31,335 nucleotides of DNA from Treponema sp. (GTDB lineage Bacteria > Spirochaetota > Spirochaetia > Treponematales > Treponemataceae). The position numbers were made by a program, and so were the translations under genes. Position 1 is the first letter of the stretch; the number at the start of each line of letters is the position of its first letter. The notes beneath the pieces are model-generated. The model made no database searches, was not told the origin of the DNA, and was given only the letters and a program-made list of their open reading frames with translations. The stretch lies in assembly GCA_022510885.1 (NCBI GenBank), contig JAFLSP010000005.1, forward strand, positions 1-31,335, in the 5' to 3' direction. Shown here piece after piece: positions 8,191-15,419 of this stretch.

Positions 8191-9415
8191 TAAAGATGAT
8201 GAACCCGTCCGCTTCGTCGAAAGGCCGACGCTTCGGGAATGCCGGGAATATTTGCGCGAGAGATACGGCGACGGCTACACGCTGGGCGAACACAAAATCG
8301 TGCTCCGGGGTGGCATTTTCGGTTTTTTCCAGAAGGAGATGATTCACGCGGAGTATTACGTGAACGAGCCGCGCGCGGCAGTGCGCCCCGAGCGGGTGCC
8401 GGAAGAACCGCGCGAGGTGGAGCGCGTGAATTCCTCTGACTATGCCGCGCTTCAGTTCGCGATGGTCGAGCAGATGGAAGAGTTGAAGAAGCTGCAAAAC
8501 AACCTCGGTTCAAAGATTGACAGCATGGCGGCGGCACAGGCGGACGGAAAGCACCCGGCTATTCAGAGGATTGAGGAGTTGCTTGCCGAGAATGAGTTTA
8601 CGCCGTCGTATATCAAAGGCATCTGCGAGCGCGTCCGTGAGCATTTCTCGCTGGACGAGCTGGGCGATTTTGACAGTGTGGAGCGGACGGTGGTGGACTG
8701 GATAGGACAGTCAATCGCCATCGCGCCGAAAACCTACCGCAAGTGCCCGCACGTCATCGTATTGGTCGGTCCAACGGGCGTGGGGAAGACGACGACCGTG
8801 GCGAAAATCGCGGCGAACCTTATTCTTGATGCGCGGCACAATAAGATGCCGCCGGTGCGCGTGCGTATGATTACGGTTGACCGTACCCGCGTGGGTGCGG
8901 AGGAGCAGTTGCGCCGCTATGGCGAGATTATGGACATTGCCGTGGACAAGGCGGAGTCAACGGACGACCTCCGCACGATTTTTGACGAGTACAAGGACTC
9001 GCTTGACGCGCTCATCATCGACACAAGCGGTTACAGTCCCAACGACCACGAGAACATCGCCAAGATGCGCGCGCTGTTCGACGTGCCGGGACTGAATCCC
9101 GACGTCTACCTGACGGTCGCCGCGTCCACCAAGCCGCGCGACCTCGTGTCCATCATGCAGCATTACGAGCAGTTCGATATTTCATCGGTCATCGTGACCA
9201 AATGTGACGAGACGGCTTCGTTCGGCAACGTGCTCAGCGTGCTTGCCGAGAAGCGCAAGGCTATCGCCTACATCACGGACGGGCAGAAAGTGCCGCGCAA
9301 CATCGCGCGGGCCTCTCCCGTGTTCTTCCTGACGCGGCTGCGCGATTTCAGGATTGACCGGGTTCATATTGACGATACTTTTGCAGGAGATAACAATGGA
9401 AGACCAGACGCTTGA
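8180..9415 (+). CDS. flhF: Flagellar SRP-like GTPase FlhF
   Basis: 411 residues from the ATG at 8180, preferred over the upstream in-frame ATG at 8147 because GGGAG lies at a good distance and the protein then opens with a normal FlhF N-terminus. FlhF places and numbers flagella and acts with FlhG. There is an N-terminal B domain (1-~125), an N helical domain, then the G domain: P-loop GPTGVGKTT at 197-205, DTSG at 281-284, TKCDE at 340-344 and GQKVPRNI at 368-375. The C-terminal ~20 residues extend past the usual core and overlap flhG by 20 bp. In spirochaetes FlhF fixes subpolar placement of the periplasmic flagella. Confidence 0.95.
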   Translation: MSIDKDDEPVRFVERPTLRECREYLRERYGDGYTLGEHKIVLRGGIFGFFQKEMIHAEYYVNEPRAAVRPERVPEEPREVERVNSSDYAALQFAMVEQMEELKKLQNNLGSKIDSMAAAQADGKHPAIQRIEELLAENEFTPSYIKGICERVREHFSLDELGDFDSVERTVVDWIGQSIAIAPKTYRKCPHVIVLVGPTGVGKTTTVAKIAANLILDARHNKMPPVRVRMITVDRTRVGAEEQLRRYGEIMDIAVDKAESTDDLRTIFDEYKDSLDALIIDTSGYSPNDHENIAKMRALFDVPGLNPDVYLTVAASTKPRDLVSIMQHYEQFDISSVIVTKCDETASFGNVLSVLAEKRKAIAYITDGQKVPRNIARASPVFFLTRLRDFRIDRVHIDDTFAGDNNGRPDA

Positions 9416-10265
9416 GCTGAGGGGACTGATGCAGGCGGACAGCAGAAGGCCGTCGCCTTCCGCCCACAAGACGCGCATCATCGCCGTCACGAGCGGGAAG
9501 GGCGGAGTCGGCAAGACGAACCTTTCCGTCAACATGGCGATTGCCTACGCCCAGATGGGAAAGAAGGTCATTCTGATTGACGGCGACCTCGGCATGGCGA
9601 ACGTGAACGTGCTGCTGAACATCGTTCCGCAGTTCAACCTGATGCACGTGATAAACAAGCAGAAGACGATGCGCGACATCATCCTCGACACCGAGTTCGG
9701 CATCCGCTTCATCGCCGGCGCGAACGGCTTCTCGAAAATCGCGAACCTGACCCCCGCCGAGCTCGACTACTTCGCCGAGCAGTTCAGCCAGCTTGCCAAC
9801 GCGGACATCATCATCATCGACACGGGCGCGGGCATCGCGGAGAACGTCCTGCGCTTCGTGGCGGCGGCGGACGAGGTGCTCGTGGTGACGACCCCCGAGC
9901 CGACGGCGATTACCGACGCGTACGGCATGATAAAAATCATCACGACGGAGCTGACCGTGCGCGAGATAAACATCAGGCTGCTCGTCAACCGCGTGCACAG
10001 CGCGGACGAGGCGAAGCGCATCTCGGACCGCATCATCACGAGCGTGGCGCAGTTCCTCAACTACAAGGTCGATTATATCGGCTTTGTCTACGATGATGCG
10101 GCGGTGCAGCAGTCGGTCATCCGGCAGAAGCCCTTCATCATCGTCAACCCCACGTCGAAGCCCGCGCAGTGCGTCAAGCACATCGTCGGCAGGATTGAGA
10201 AGATGGACTACGGCAGTTCGGAGAGCGTGTCGAGCTTCCTGCGGAAATTCATGCGCAAGAAGTAG
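9396..10265 (+). CDS. flhG: MinD-like ATPase FlhG (FleN/YlxH)
   Basis: 289 residues from the ATG at 9396 (AGGAG at about 9383-9387). This start leaves MEDQTLELRGLMQ at the N-terminus, which matches the DQAxxLR motif through which FlhG stimulates the FlhF GTPase, a strong reason for choosing it over 9354. The deviant Walker A is KGGVGKT at 35-41, with DGDLGMAN at 62-69 and Walker B DIIIIDTGAG. The C-terminal SVSSFLRKFMRKK looks like a MinD-type amphipathic membrane-targeting helix. Together with FlhF it controls flagellar number. It overlaps flhF by 20 bp, in line with coupled translation. Confidence 0.94.
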   Translation: MEDQTLELRGLMQADSRRPSPSAHKTRIIAVTSGKGGVGKTNLSVNMAIAYAQMGKKVILIDGDLGMANVNVLLNIVPQFNLMHVINKQKTMRDIILDTEFGIRFIAGANGFSKIANLTPAELDYFAEQFSQLANADIIIIDTGAGIAENVLRFVAAADEVLVVTTPEPTAITDAYGMIKIITTELTVREINIRLLVNRVHSADEAKRISDRIITSVAQFLNYKVDYIGFVYDDAAVQQSVIRQKPFIIVNPTSKPAQCVKHIVGRIEKMDYGSSESVSSFLRKFMRKK

Positions 10266-10282
10266 GCGGGCGAAGAAAAAAC

Positions 10283-10311
10283 TTGACCTAACGGGATTTT
10301 TGCCGTAATCT
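10283..10311 (+). promoter_or_regulatory. Candidate promoter upstream of membrane protein-sigma28 genes
   Basis: TTGACC (10283-10288, 5 of 6 to the -35 consensus) and TAATCT (10306-10311, a weak -10) are separated by 17 bp in the 66-bp gap after flhG. A TATAGA at 10313-10318 is close by but wrongly spaced for this -35. If real, it would let the genes from 10335 onward, including sigma28, be made independently of the long upstream operon. Confidence 0.3.
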
Positions 10312-10334
10312 GTATAGATGGGAGGAAAAAAGTG

Positions 10335-11096
10335 ATGTTGCAGCCGAAGTACATGGGCATCGCGGCGGCGGGCGGTTTCGTGCTGTCATTTCTTGTCGGG
10401 ATTTTTGCGGGCATCGGCTTCGGTCATATCATGCTGCGCGCGCTTGTCTGTGCGTTGGCATTCGGCGCGCTGTGCGCCGGAATCCTGTTTCTGAATCAGA
10501 AATTTCTTTCCGATGGGCGAGCGGGCGCGGTGTCCGATGCTTCTGCGGATAAAACGCCGCGTACTGGCGGCATTGTTGACATCACGATTGACGACGACCG
10601 GCTGCCCGAGGAGGAGCAGGGACCGCGTTTTAACGTGGCGACGACACGCCCCGCGTTGCGCGCGCAGACGGGCGCGGTTCCGCATGATGAGGCGGATGAG
10701 CCGTCCGTCCCGTCGCAGGAAGATGCCGCACCCGTAACAGGGCAGCAGGAAACGGTTTCTCCCGCGCCGTCCGTTGAAGCGTCGGATACGCCGCAGGCGG
10801 ATTCTCTCGGCGGTTTTACGCCGATGGGACTTGCGCAGGTTGCTTCTTCGGGAGCGGAACAGCAGCCGAAGCCCGTCGCCGCGCAGACAGGCGCGGAACT
10901 TGCGGACTTGCCCGACATCGGTTCGTTTAGTGGTGAAGGCACGGCGGAAACTGAAGTCGTGCAGAATGCTGAGCTCGCCGAGGTGGATGCATCTCCCGCT
11001 CCGAGACGCTCGGTGTTCCCCGATGGCGGTTCTGCGAGCGAGCAGAGCGCGTCAGTGATGGCGCAGGCGATACGGACGATACTGGCAAAGGACTAG
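10335..11096 (+). CDS. Uncharacterised membrane-anchored protein of the flagellar operon
   Basis: 253 residues. I do not recognise a named family. Two closely spaced hydrophobic helices (about residues 8-29 and 32-54) form an N-terminal membrane hairpin. The remaining ~195 residues are rich in Ala, Asp, Glu, Pro, Gln, Ser and Thr with no clear fold, so probably a disordered cytoplasmic tail, ending in a short helix-like SVMAQAIRTILAKD. GGGAGG at 10320-10325 serves either the ATG at 10335 or the GTG one codon earlier (10332); ATG is preferred. The same slot between flhG and the sigma28 gene holds a conserved hypothetical membrane protein in Treponema, so a motility-related role is likely but unproven. 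Confidence 0.8.
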   Translation: MLQPKYMGIAAAGGFVLSFLVGIFAGIGFGHIMLRALVCALAFGALCAGILFLNQKFLSDGRAGAVSDASADKTPRTGGIVDITIDDDRLPEEEQGPRFNVATTRPALRAQTGAVPHDEADEPSVPSQEDAAPVTGQQETVSPAPSVEASDTPQADSLGGFTPMGLAQVASSGAEQQPKPVAAQTGAELADLPDIGSFSGEGTAETEVVQNAELAEVDASPAPRRSVFPDGGSASEQSASVMAQAIRTILAKD

Positions 11097-11112
11097 ACAC
11101 GAGGACGAACAG

Positions 11113-11910
11113 ATGGATTTTGTACAGACACAGCCGCTTGGCGAAGAGGAAGAGAACAAGCTCTGGCGCGAGTTCAAGAAGACAAAGTCTTCCGACCTGC
11201 GCGATAAATTTATCCGCCAGTATATGCCGTTGGTAAAATATGTCGCCGGCAAAGTTTCTGTTGGTCTGCCCGCAAGCATCGAATTCGATGATTTAGTCGG
11301 CTTCGGGCAGTTCGGTCTGCTGGACGCTATCACTAAGTTTGACCCCGACAAGGGCGTGAAATTCAAGACCTATGCGGTCACGCGCATCCGCGGCGCGATT
11401 TTTGACGAGATGCGCCAGCTCGACTGGGTGCCGCGCTCGGTGCGACAGAAATCGAAAGAGATAGAGGACACCATCGGCGATTTGGAGTCCCGCCTGGGGC
11501 GGCCCGCGACGGACGCGGAGGTCGCAAAAGAAATGAACATCAGCGAGGAGGAGTTCCAGCAGACGGTGATGAAGGTGAGCGGCACGAGCGTCATCTCGCT
11601 CAACGACGTGTGGTATGCCGGCGACGACAACGACCACATGTCAATCGGCGACTCCATCGAGTCCCCCGCGAGCCTGAACCCCGACGTGCAGGTGGAGCGC
11701 GAGGAAATCCGCAAGGTCATCATCGAGGCGATAAACGAGCTGCCCGAGAAAGAGAAGATGGTCATTGTGCTGTACTACCACGAGGACCTGACGTTTAAGG
11801 AAATCGGGCAGGTGCTTGACGTGAGCGAGTCGCGCATCTCGCAGCTGCATACGAAGGCGAACCTGCGCCTGCGCGCGAAGCTCACCAACCTCCGAAGGGG
11901 GATTATCTGA
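11113..11910 (+). CDS. fliA: RNA polymerase sigma28 (FliA/WhiG family)
   Basis: 265 residues. It directs RNA polymerase to late flagellar and chemotaxis promoters. Region 2 is clear (about 35-110), including FDDLVGFGQFGLLDAITKFD and FKTYAVTRIRGAIFDEMR. Region 3 covers DWVPRSVRQKSKEI, and region 4 (about 205-260) includes LPEKEKMVIVLYYHEDLTF with the helix-turn-helix EIGQVLDVSESRISQLH. Start ATG 11113 with GAGGACGA upstream. The stop shares a base with the next gene (TGATG). I saw no convincing sigma28-type promoter within the window. Confidence 0.96.
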   Translation: MDFVQTQPLGEEEENKLWREFKKTKSSDLRDKFIRQYMPLVKYVAGKVSVGLPASIEFDDLVGFGQFGLLDAITKFDPDKGVKFKTYAVTRIRGAIFDEMRQLDWVPRSVRQKSKEIEDTIGDLESRLGRPATDAEVAKEMNISEEEFQQTVMKVSGTSVISLNDVWYAGDDNDHMSIGDSIESPASLNPDVQVEREEIRKVIIEAINELPEKEKMVIVLYYHEDLTFKEIGQVLDVSESRISQLHTKANLRLRAKLTNLRRGII

Positions 11911-13883
11911 TGCCGTTAGTCACGCTTGAAAAGATTCGCGCCGATTTGGGCGAACGCCTTGAAATTGACCGGGACACTCGGTGCGTGGAAGTCCACGCCG
12001 ATACGCTGGAGGATGCGCTGTCGGATGCCGCCGTGCAGCTCGACTGCAAGGTCATCAACCTTGAGTATGAGGTTGTTGAGCGCGGGTTTTCGGGTATCCT
12101 TGGGCTGTCGAAGAAACCGTGGACGATTCTCGCCTATCCTGGCGCGGACGTGGTTGCCGTGCGCAGGACGAAGGCAAAGGCGCAGGACGTGGAGAGCGGG
12201 GGAGCCGCCGAGGAAGAGGTGGTCAACATCGACCGGGACGGCGTGTACTACGTGCATCGTTTCGGCACGGACATCGCGCTCAAGGTCGTTCTCCCTGAGG
12301 GCGAGGGGCGTCCGGTTGCGCTGAGTGATGTCATGGCGGACGTGCGCCGTTCCGACACGCAGTCTGTTGACGAGAAAAAAATCAAGGAAGTGGTCGAGAG
12401 CGGGACGGGCGATGGCTACGTTGTGGTCGGCAGCTATGCGCATAACGCCGCGAACGACGCGATTTTCGTCATCGAGGTGGCGCAGGACGAGATGCAGGCG
12501 ACGGCGACCATCAACGCGCCGATGATAGGCGGCTCGGACGTGACGGCGCAGCAAATCGTGAAGGCTTTGAAAACGCAGGGGGTGAGCGCGGGCATTTCCG
12601 ACGAGAAAATCTCCGCGCTCGTGGATTCGCCCGTGTACGACAAGCCTGCCGTCGTCGCCGAGGCAGTCGCGCCGCAGAACGGTCGCGATGCCTATATCGA
12701 ATTCTACTTTGAGACCGACCGCTCGAAACTGCGCGCAAAGGAGTCGGAGAGCGGGCAGGTGAACTATAAGGAGCTGAACCAGGTACAGAACGTCGTGCAG
12801 GGGCAGCCGCTCGCTATCAAGCATCCCCCGGAGAAAGGCAAGTCGGGCAAGACGGTCTTCGGCAGGTATCTTGAGGCGAGCGACGGGCGCGACATCAACT
12901 TCCCGCTCGGGCGGAACGTCGAGGTGGGCGAGGACGGCGCGACGATTGTCGCGACCTGCAACGGGCAGGTGCTGTACGTGAACAACAAGATTTACGTCGA
13001 GCCGGTCATGGAAGTGGACGGCGTGAACATCAAGACGGGCAACATCGATTTCCTCGGCAAGGTCGTCTGCAAAGGCTCGGTGGAGGACGGCTTCAACATC
13101 AAGGCGAGCGGGAACATCGAGATTATGGGGTCTGTTGGCGCGTGCCACTTGCAGAGCGACGGGGACATCATCGTCACGCAGGGGGTCATGGGACGCGACG
13201 AGGGAACGATTACCTGTGAAGGCTCGCTGTGGGCGAAATTCATTCAGAACGCGACGGTCAAGGTGGGCGAGAATATCGTGGTGTCAGACCTGCTGATGAA
13301 CTGTGACGTGTCCGCGCAGCATAAAATCGTGCTGAACGGCAAGAAGGCGCAGATTACGGGCGGTCGCCTGCTCGCATGCGAGCTGATTGCGGCAAAGAAT
13401 ATCGGCGCGCGTGACGGCGGTACGGAGACCATCCTCGGGGTCGGCATCGACCCGAAGGCAAAACTCCGGCTTGACGCGTTGCAGGCGGAGCAGACCGCGA
13501 ACGTCAAGGTGCTGGAGGAACTCGACCCGAACATCACCACGCTTGAGAACTTGCAGAAGGCACGGCGCGTGCTTCCCAAGGATAAAGACGATGCGCTTCA
13601 GGCTCTGTACAAGCAGCGCGATGAAATCCTGCTCAAGAACGACGAACTGAATGCTGAAATCGCCCAGATTCAGGAGCGGTTGCGCGAGCTCAAGGCGGTC
13701 GGCAAGGTCGTGGCGAGCGGCACGGTGTACAGCGGCGTAAAAGTCTACGTGCGCGACGAGAAAGAGGAAGTCCGCACGGAGGTGAAGAGCGTGTCGTTCT
13801 ATTATGAGGACGGCTTCGTGCGCCGCGGCAAGTACGAGGCTCCCGACATGAGCGACATCCGTCAGCCGGAAGGCTACGCATAA
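11910..13883 (+). CDS. DUF342 (FapA) polymer-forming protein with Jag-N-like N-terminal domain
   Basis: 657 residues. Residues ~1-80 resemble the Jag-N module: a TLEDAL helix, then an EVVERGFSGILGLSKKPW stretch, as in the GxxGxLGLGxKP pattern of Jag/KhpB and related proteins. Residues ~200-480 are the DUF342/FapA region, ending in a run of short repeats (SGNIEIMGSVGA, SDGDIIVTQGV, VGENIVVSDLL) expected of a right-handed beta-helix. A coiled coil follows at about 515-595 and a short beta-rich tail ends the protein. DUF342 proteins accompany flagellar and envelope genes in many bacteria but have no firm biochemical function. The start overlaps the sigma28 stop by one base. A motility or envelope-scaffold role is inferred from the operon only. 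Confidence 0.87.
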   Translation: MPLVTLEKIRADLGERLEIDRDTRCVEVHADTLEDALSDAAVQLDCKVINLEYEVVERGFSGILGLSKKPWTILAYPGADVVAVRRTKAKAQDVESGGAAEEEVVNIDRDGVYYVHRFGTDIALKVVLPEGEGRPVALSDVMADVRRSDTQSVDEKKIKEVVESGTGDGYVVVGSYAHNAANDAIFVIEVAQDEMQATATINAPMIGGSDVTAQQIVKALKTQGVSAGISDEKISALVDSPVYDKPAVVAEAVAPQNGRDAYIEFYFETDRSKLRAKESESGQVNYKELNQVQNVVQGQPLAIKHPPEKGKSGKTVFGRYLEASDGRDINFPLGRNVEVGEDGATIVATCNGQVLYVNNKIYVEPVMEVDGVNIKTGNIDFLGKVVCKGSVEDGFNIKASGNIEIMGSVGACHLQSDGDIIVTQGVMGRDEGTITCEGSLWAKFIQNATVKVGENIVVSDLLMNCDVSAQHKIVLNGKKAQITGGRLLACELIAAKNIGARDGGTETILGVGIDPKAKLRLDALQAEQTANVKVLEELDPNITTLENLQKARRVLPKDKDDALQALYKQRDEILLKNDELNAEIAQIQERLRELKAVGKVVASGTVYSGVKVYVRDEKEEVRTEVKSVSFYYEDGFVRRGKYEAPDMSDIRQPEGYA

Positions 13884-13895
13884 GCGAGGACGCAG

Positions 13896-14228
13896 GTGGC
13901 AGTGCAGCCGATTGACCTTCAGACCATGTACTCGCAGATGCAGAATGTCGCGCGTGACGTGGCGAACGCCCAGTTCCAGCCACAGCTGGCTCAGCAGATG
14001 CGCGAGATGAGCCAGGTGCAGCAGCAGCAGGAACGTGCGCAGACCGTCCAGCGTGCCGCGAACGAGGAGACGCAGCCTACGCACGTGGACCCCGACGGTC
14101 GCGGCGGCGGACAGCAGTCGGCAAGGCAGGATGAAAAAAAGACTGCCGATGAGCGGCACGAGGCATCCCTGCGGAAAACGGAAATCCGCGAGGGGTTTCT
14201 TGGCCGTCACGTTGATGTGACGAGGTAG
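13896..14228 (+). CDS. Small hydrophilic hypothetical protein of the motility operon
   Basis: 110 residues, no membrane segment. The N-terminal half is helical and very Gln-rich (QPQLAQQMREMSQVQQQQER, about 29-48). The middle is charged and low-complexity, and the C-terminus ends in a compact motif EGFLGRHVDVTR. Proteins of this type, with a short helical head and an L-G-R/N-x-I/V-D-V tail, occur downstream of sigma28/DUF342 genes in spirochaetes, but I know of no assigned function. GTG start at 13896 after GAGGACGCAG. It sits 12 bp after the DUF342 gene and 6 bp before the next gene, so is clearly co-transcribed. Confidence 0.75.
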   Translation: MAVQPIDLQTMYSQMQNVARDVANAQFQPQLAQQMREMSQVQQQQERAQTVQRAANEETQPTHVDPDGRGGGQQSARQDEKKTADERHEASLRKTEIREGFLGRHVDVTR

Positions 14229-14234
14229 CTGCGC

Positions 14235-14930
14235 ATGAGCGGAATTGGCATCGCCTTTCTGGTGGGATTTCTGGTTGTCTGCAACGTCGTGCTTGACCTT
14301 GCGCTTGTCCTCACGTTCAAGAAAAGGGTTTCCACCAAAAAAGATGAGGTCATCGGGATTGCACGGCAGGAGATGGACCTTATCATCGCCGACATGAACC
14401 GTCAGACTGACCGCAACATTACGCTGTTCAAGGATTATATGCGCGAGCTGAAGGCCGCTGTTGCGGAAGCGGACCGTCATGCGACGGTCGCGCGGAACGA
14501 AATTGAGAAATTAAACCAGCTGCAAGCGCAATTGTTTGCCCAACGGATGCAGCTTTCATCCCATACCCGTCAGCGGCAGAAAAGCCGTTCGGTGGAGGCA
14601 AGCCGTGCCGCCGAGCGGTATCAGCGCACGGCAGCAGGAATGTCTCCGTATGCATTGCCTGTCGCCGCCGAGGGGCAACAGGGGGACTTGTTCAATGACA
14701 CGCCGCCCGAACCGAACGAGTTTACCGTCACGCAGGATGGCACATCGTATGCTTCGCTGCCTGTGCTCGGTCTGAACGTCACGTTTGCTGACGAGCCGGT
14801 GCGTCCTCAGCAGGACTTCGGCTCGCTTGTGCGCGAGCGGTATGACCGGGGAGAGACGGTGGAAGAGATTGCCGTTGCGCTTGACCGCTCTACTACCGAG
14901 ATTCAGCTCGCGCTCGACATGGGCGCATGA
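14235..14930 (+). CDS. Membrane-anchored coiled-coil protein with C-terminal HTH-like motif
   Basis: 231 residues. One N-terminal transmembrane helix (about 4-27) is followed by a helical, coiled-coil-like stretch (about 40-105) and a Pro/Gln/Thr-rich disordered region (about 125-190). A compact C-terminal domain (about 195-231) contains VRERYDRGETVEEIAVALDRSTTEIQLAL, cut here into its core pattern: G-E-T-V-E-E-I-A followed by L-D-R-S-T-T-E-I-Q-L. This tail resembles the DUF6115-type helix-turn-helix-like ending of proteins that close flagellar operons (SwrB-like position in Bacillus). Function is unknown. It is the last gene of the motility operon; no strong terminator follows. Confidence 0.75.
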   Translation: MSGIGIAFLVGFLVVCNVVLDLALVLTFKKRVSTKKDEVIGIARQEMDLIIADMNRQTDRNITLFKDYMRELKAAVAEADRHATVARNEIEKLNQLQAQLFAQRMQLSSHTRQRQKSRSVEASRAAERYQRTAAGMSPYALPVAAEGQQGDLFNDTPPEPNEFTVTQDGTSYASLPVLGLNVTFADEPVRPQQDFGSLVRERYDRGETVEEIAVALDRSTTEIQLALDMGA

Positions 14931-14960
14931 CTGTTTTCGGGCTTTGCCACTTGCGCGTGG

Positions 14961-14989
14961 TTGCGCTTTTCGCGGCGATGTAATAGAAT
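14961..14989 (+). promoter_or_regulatory. Candidate distal promoter P1 upstream of the V-ATPase operon
   Basis: TTGCGC (14961-14966) and TAGAAT (14984-14989, 5 of 6 to TATAAT) are separated by 17 bp. Transcription from near 14996 would produce a leader of over 400 nt that includes the 23-nt repeats before reaching atpE, or alternatively a separate small RNA. Confidence 0.35.
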
Positions 14990-15100
14990 TAGGGAGAAAG
15001 TAGGGTAGAGAGGTGCTATGTCCGCTGCCCGTATTCTGCCGTCAAATGGTGTTTGGCACAATCCGCCTTGTCCATCCGGACAATTGGTATTCACTCCTCA

Positions 15101-15284
15101 GTGCAGATGACTCAGACGCACCTGCGCAGATGTGCTCCTTGCTTCTGTGCAGATTTCCCTCCGTGACATTAGTACGTCCCGCACCGTGGCCTTAGTATGT
15201 CCATGTCCGGGACGTGGGGTTGTTTATGCCTCGAACCTTAGCGCGTCCACGGCGGGGATACGGAGGTGGTTTCCGCCCGCATAA
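15101..15284. repeat. Degenerate 23-nt tandem repeat, about eight units
   Basis: Units begin every 23 bases at 15101, 15124, 15147, 15170, 15193, 15216, 15239 and 15262. The first three open with GTGCAGAT, GCGCAGAT and GTGCAGAT; the 4th, 5th and 7th open with TAGTACGT, TAGTATGT and TAGCGCGT. In the same register column 3 is G in seven units, column 8 is T in seven, column 15 is C in seven, and columns 20 (A) and 23 (T) agree in six. The 23-nt period is not a multiple of three, which argues against a coding repeat. The array ends about 35 bp before the proximal atp promoter candidate. Confidence 0.55.
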
Positions 15285-15318
15285 CGCCCGTCACGCATAA
15301 AAATCCGCAAAAATAGTG

Positions 15319-15347
15319 TTGTGTTTTGGCGGGTTTTGGTGTATCAT
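15319..15347 (+). promoter_or_regulatory. Candidate proximal promoter P2 of the V-ATPase operon
   Basis: TTGTGT (15319-15324) and TATCAT (15342-15347, 5 of 6 to TATAAT) are separated by exactly 17 bp in a locally AT-rich stretch. Initiation near 15354 gives a leader of about 65 nt to the atpE start, opening with the hairpin at 15355-15379. This is the better of the two candidates. Confidence 0.45.
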
Positions 15348-15354
15348 TAAGAAA

Positions 15355-15379
15355 CGGGCTGAATCATGGTTTCAGTCCG
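15355..15379 (+). other. 5' leader hairpin of the V-ATPase mRNA
   Basis: CGGGCTGAA (15355-15363) pairs with TTCAGTCCG (15371-15379) through nine pairs including one G-T, around a 7-nt loop. It would lie at the extreme 5' end of a transcript from P2, where such stems often protect mRNA from decay. It is not followed by a T-run, so it is not a terminator. Confidence 0.45.
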
Positions 15380-15419
15380 CCCACTATCGTTGTGTAATTT
15401 TATATTGAGCGAGGTTCGC

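Larger units (their letters stand above)
14931..15419. other. Gene-free region between the motility and V-ATPase operons
   Basis: About 490 bases without a supported gene. It holds a promoter candidate near its left end (14961-14989), a degenerate 23-nt tandem repeat (15101-15284), a second promoter candidate (15319-15347), and a hairpin (15355-15379) just before the atpE ribosome binding site. I found no convincing intrinsic terminator for the motility operon, only short GC-rich stems near 14947-14966. A 30-codon frame at 15018-15110 is too weak to call a gene. Confidence 0.6.

Noticed and set aside
14947..14970. Possible intrinsic terminator after the motility operon (short GC stems followed by TTTT).
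   Set aside because: Stems of only 4-5 bp; not stable enough to call.
15053..15070. TGGCAC-like sequence suggesting a sigma54 promoter.
   Set aside because: No GC dinucleotide at the required -12 spacing.
15018..15110. A 30-codon frame (MSAARILPSNGV...) with AGAGG just upstream, downstream of promoter candidate P1; also an overlapping 60-codon frame from GTG 15013.
   Set aside because: Short, composition not protein-like, ribosome site spacing is tight, and the frame runs into the 23-nt repeat; no homology recognised. A leader peptide is possible but unsupported.
15101..15284. CRISPR array as an explanation for the 23-nt periodicity.
   Set aside because: No alternation of identical repeats with unique spacers, the whole unit is degenerate, and no cas genes are present.
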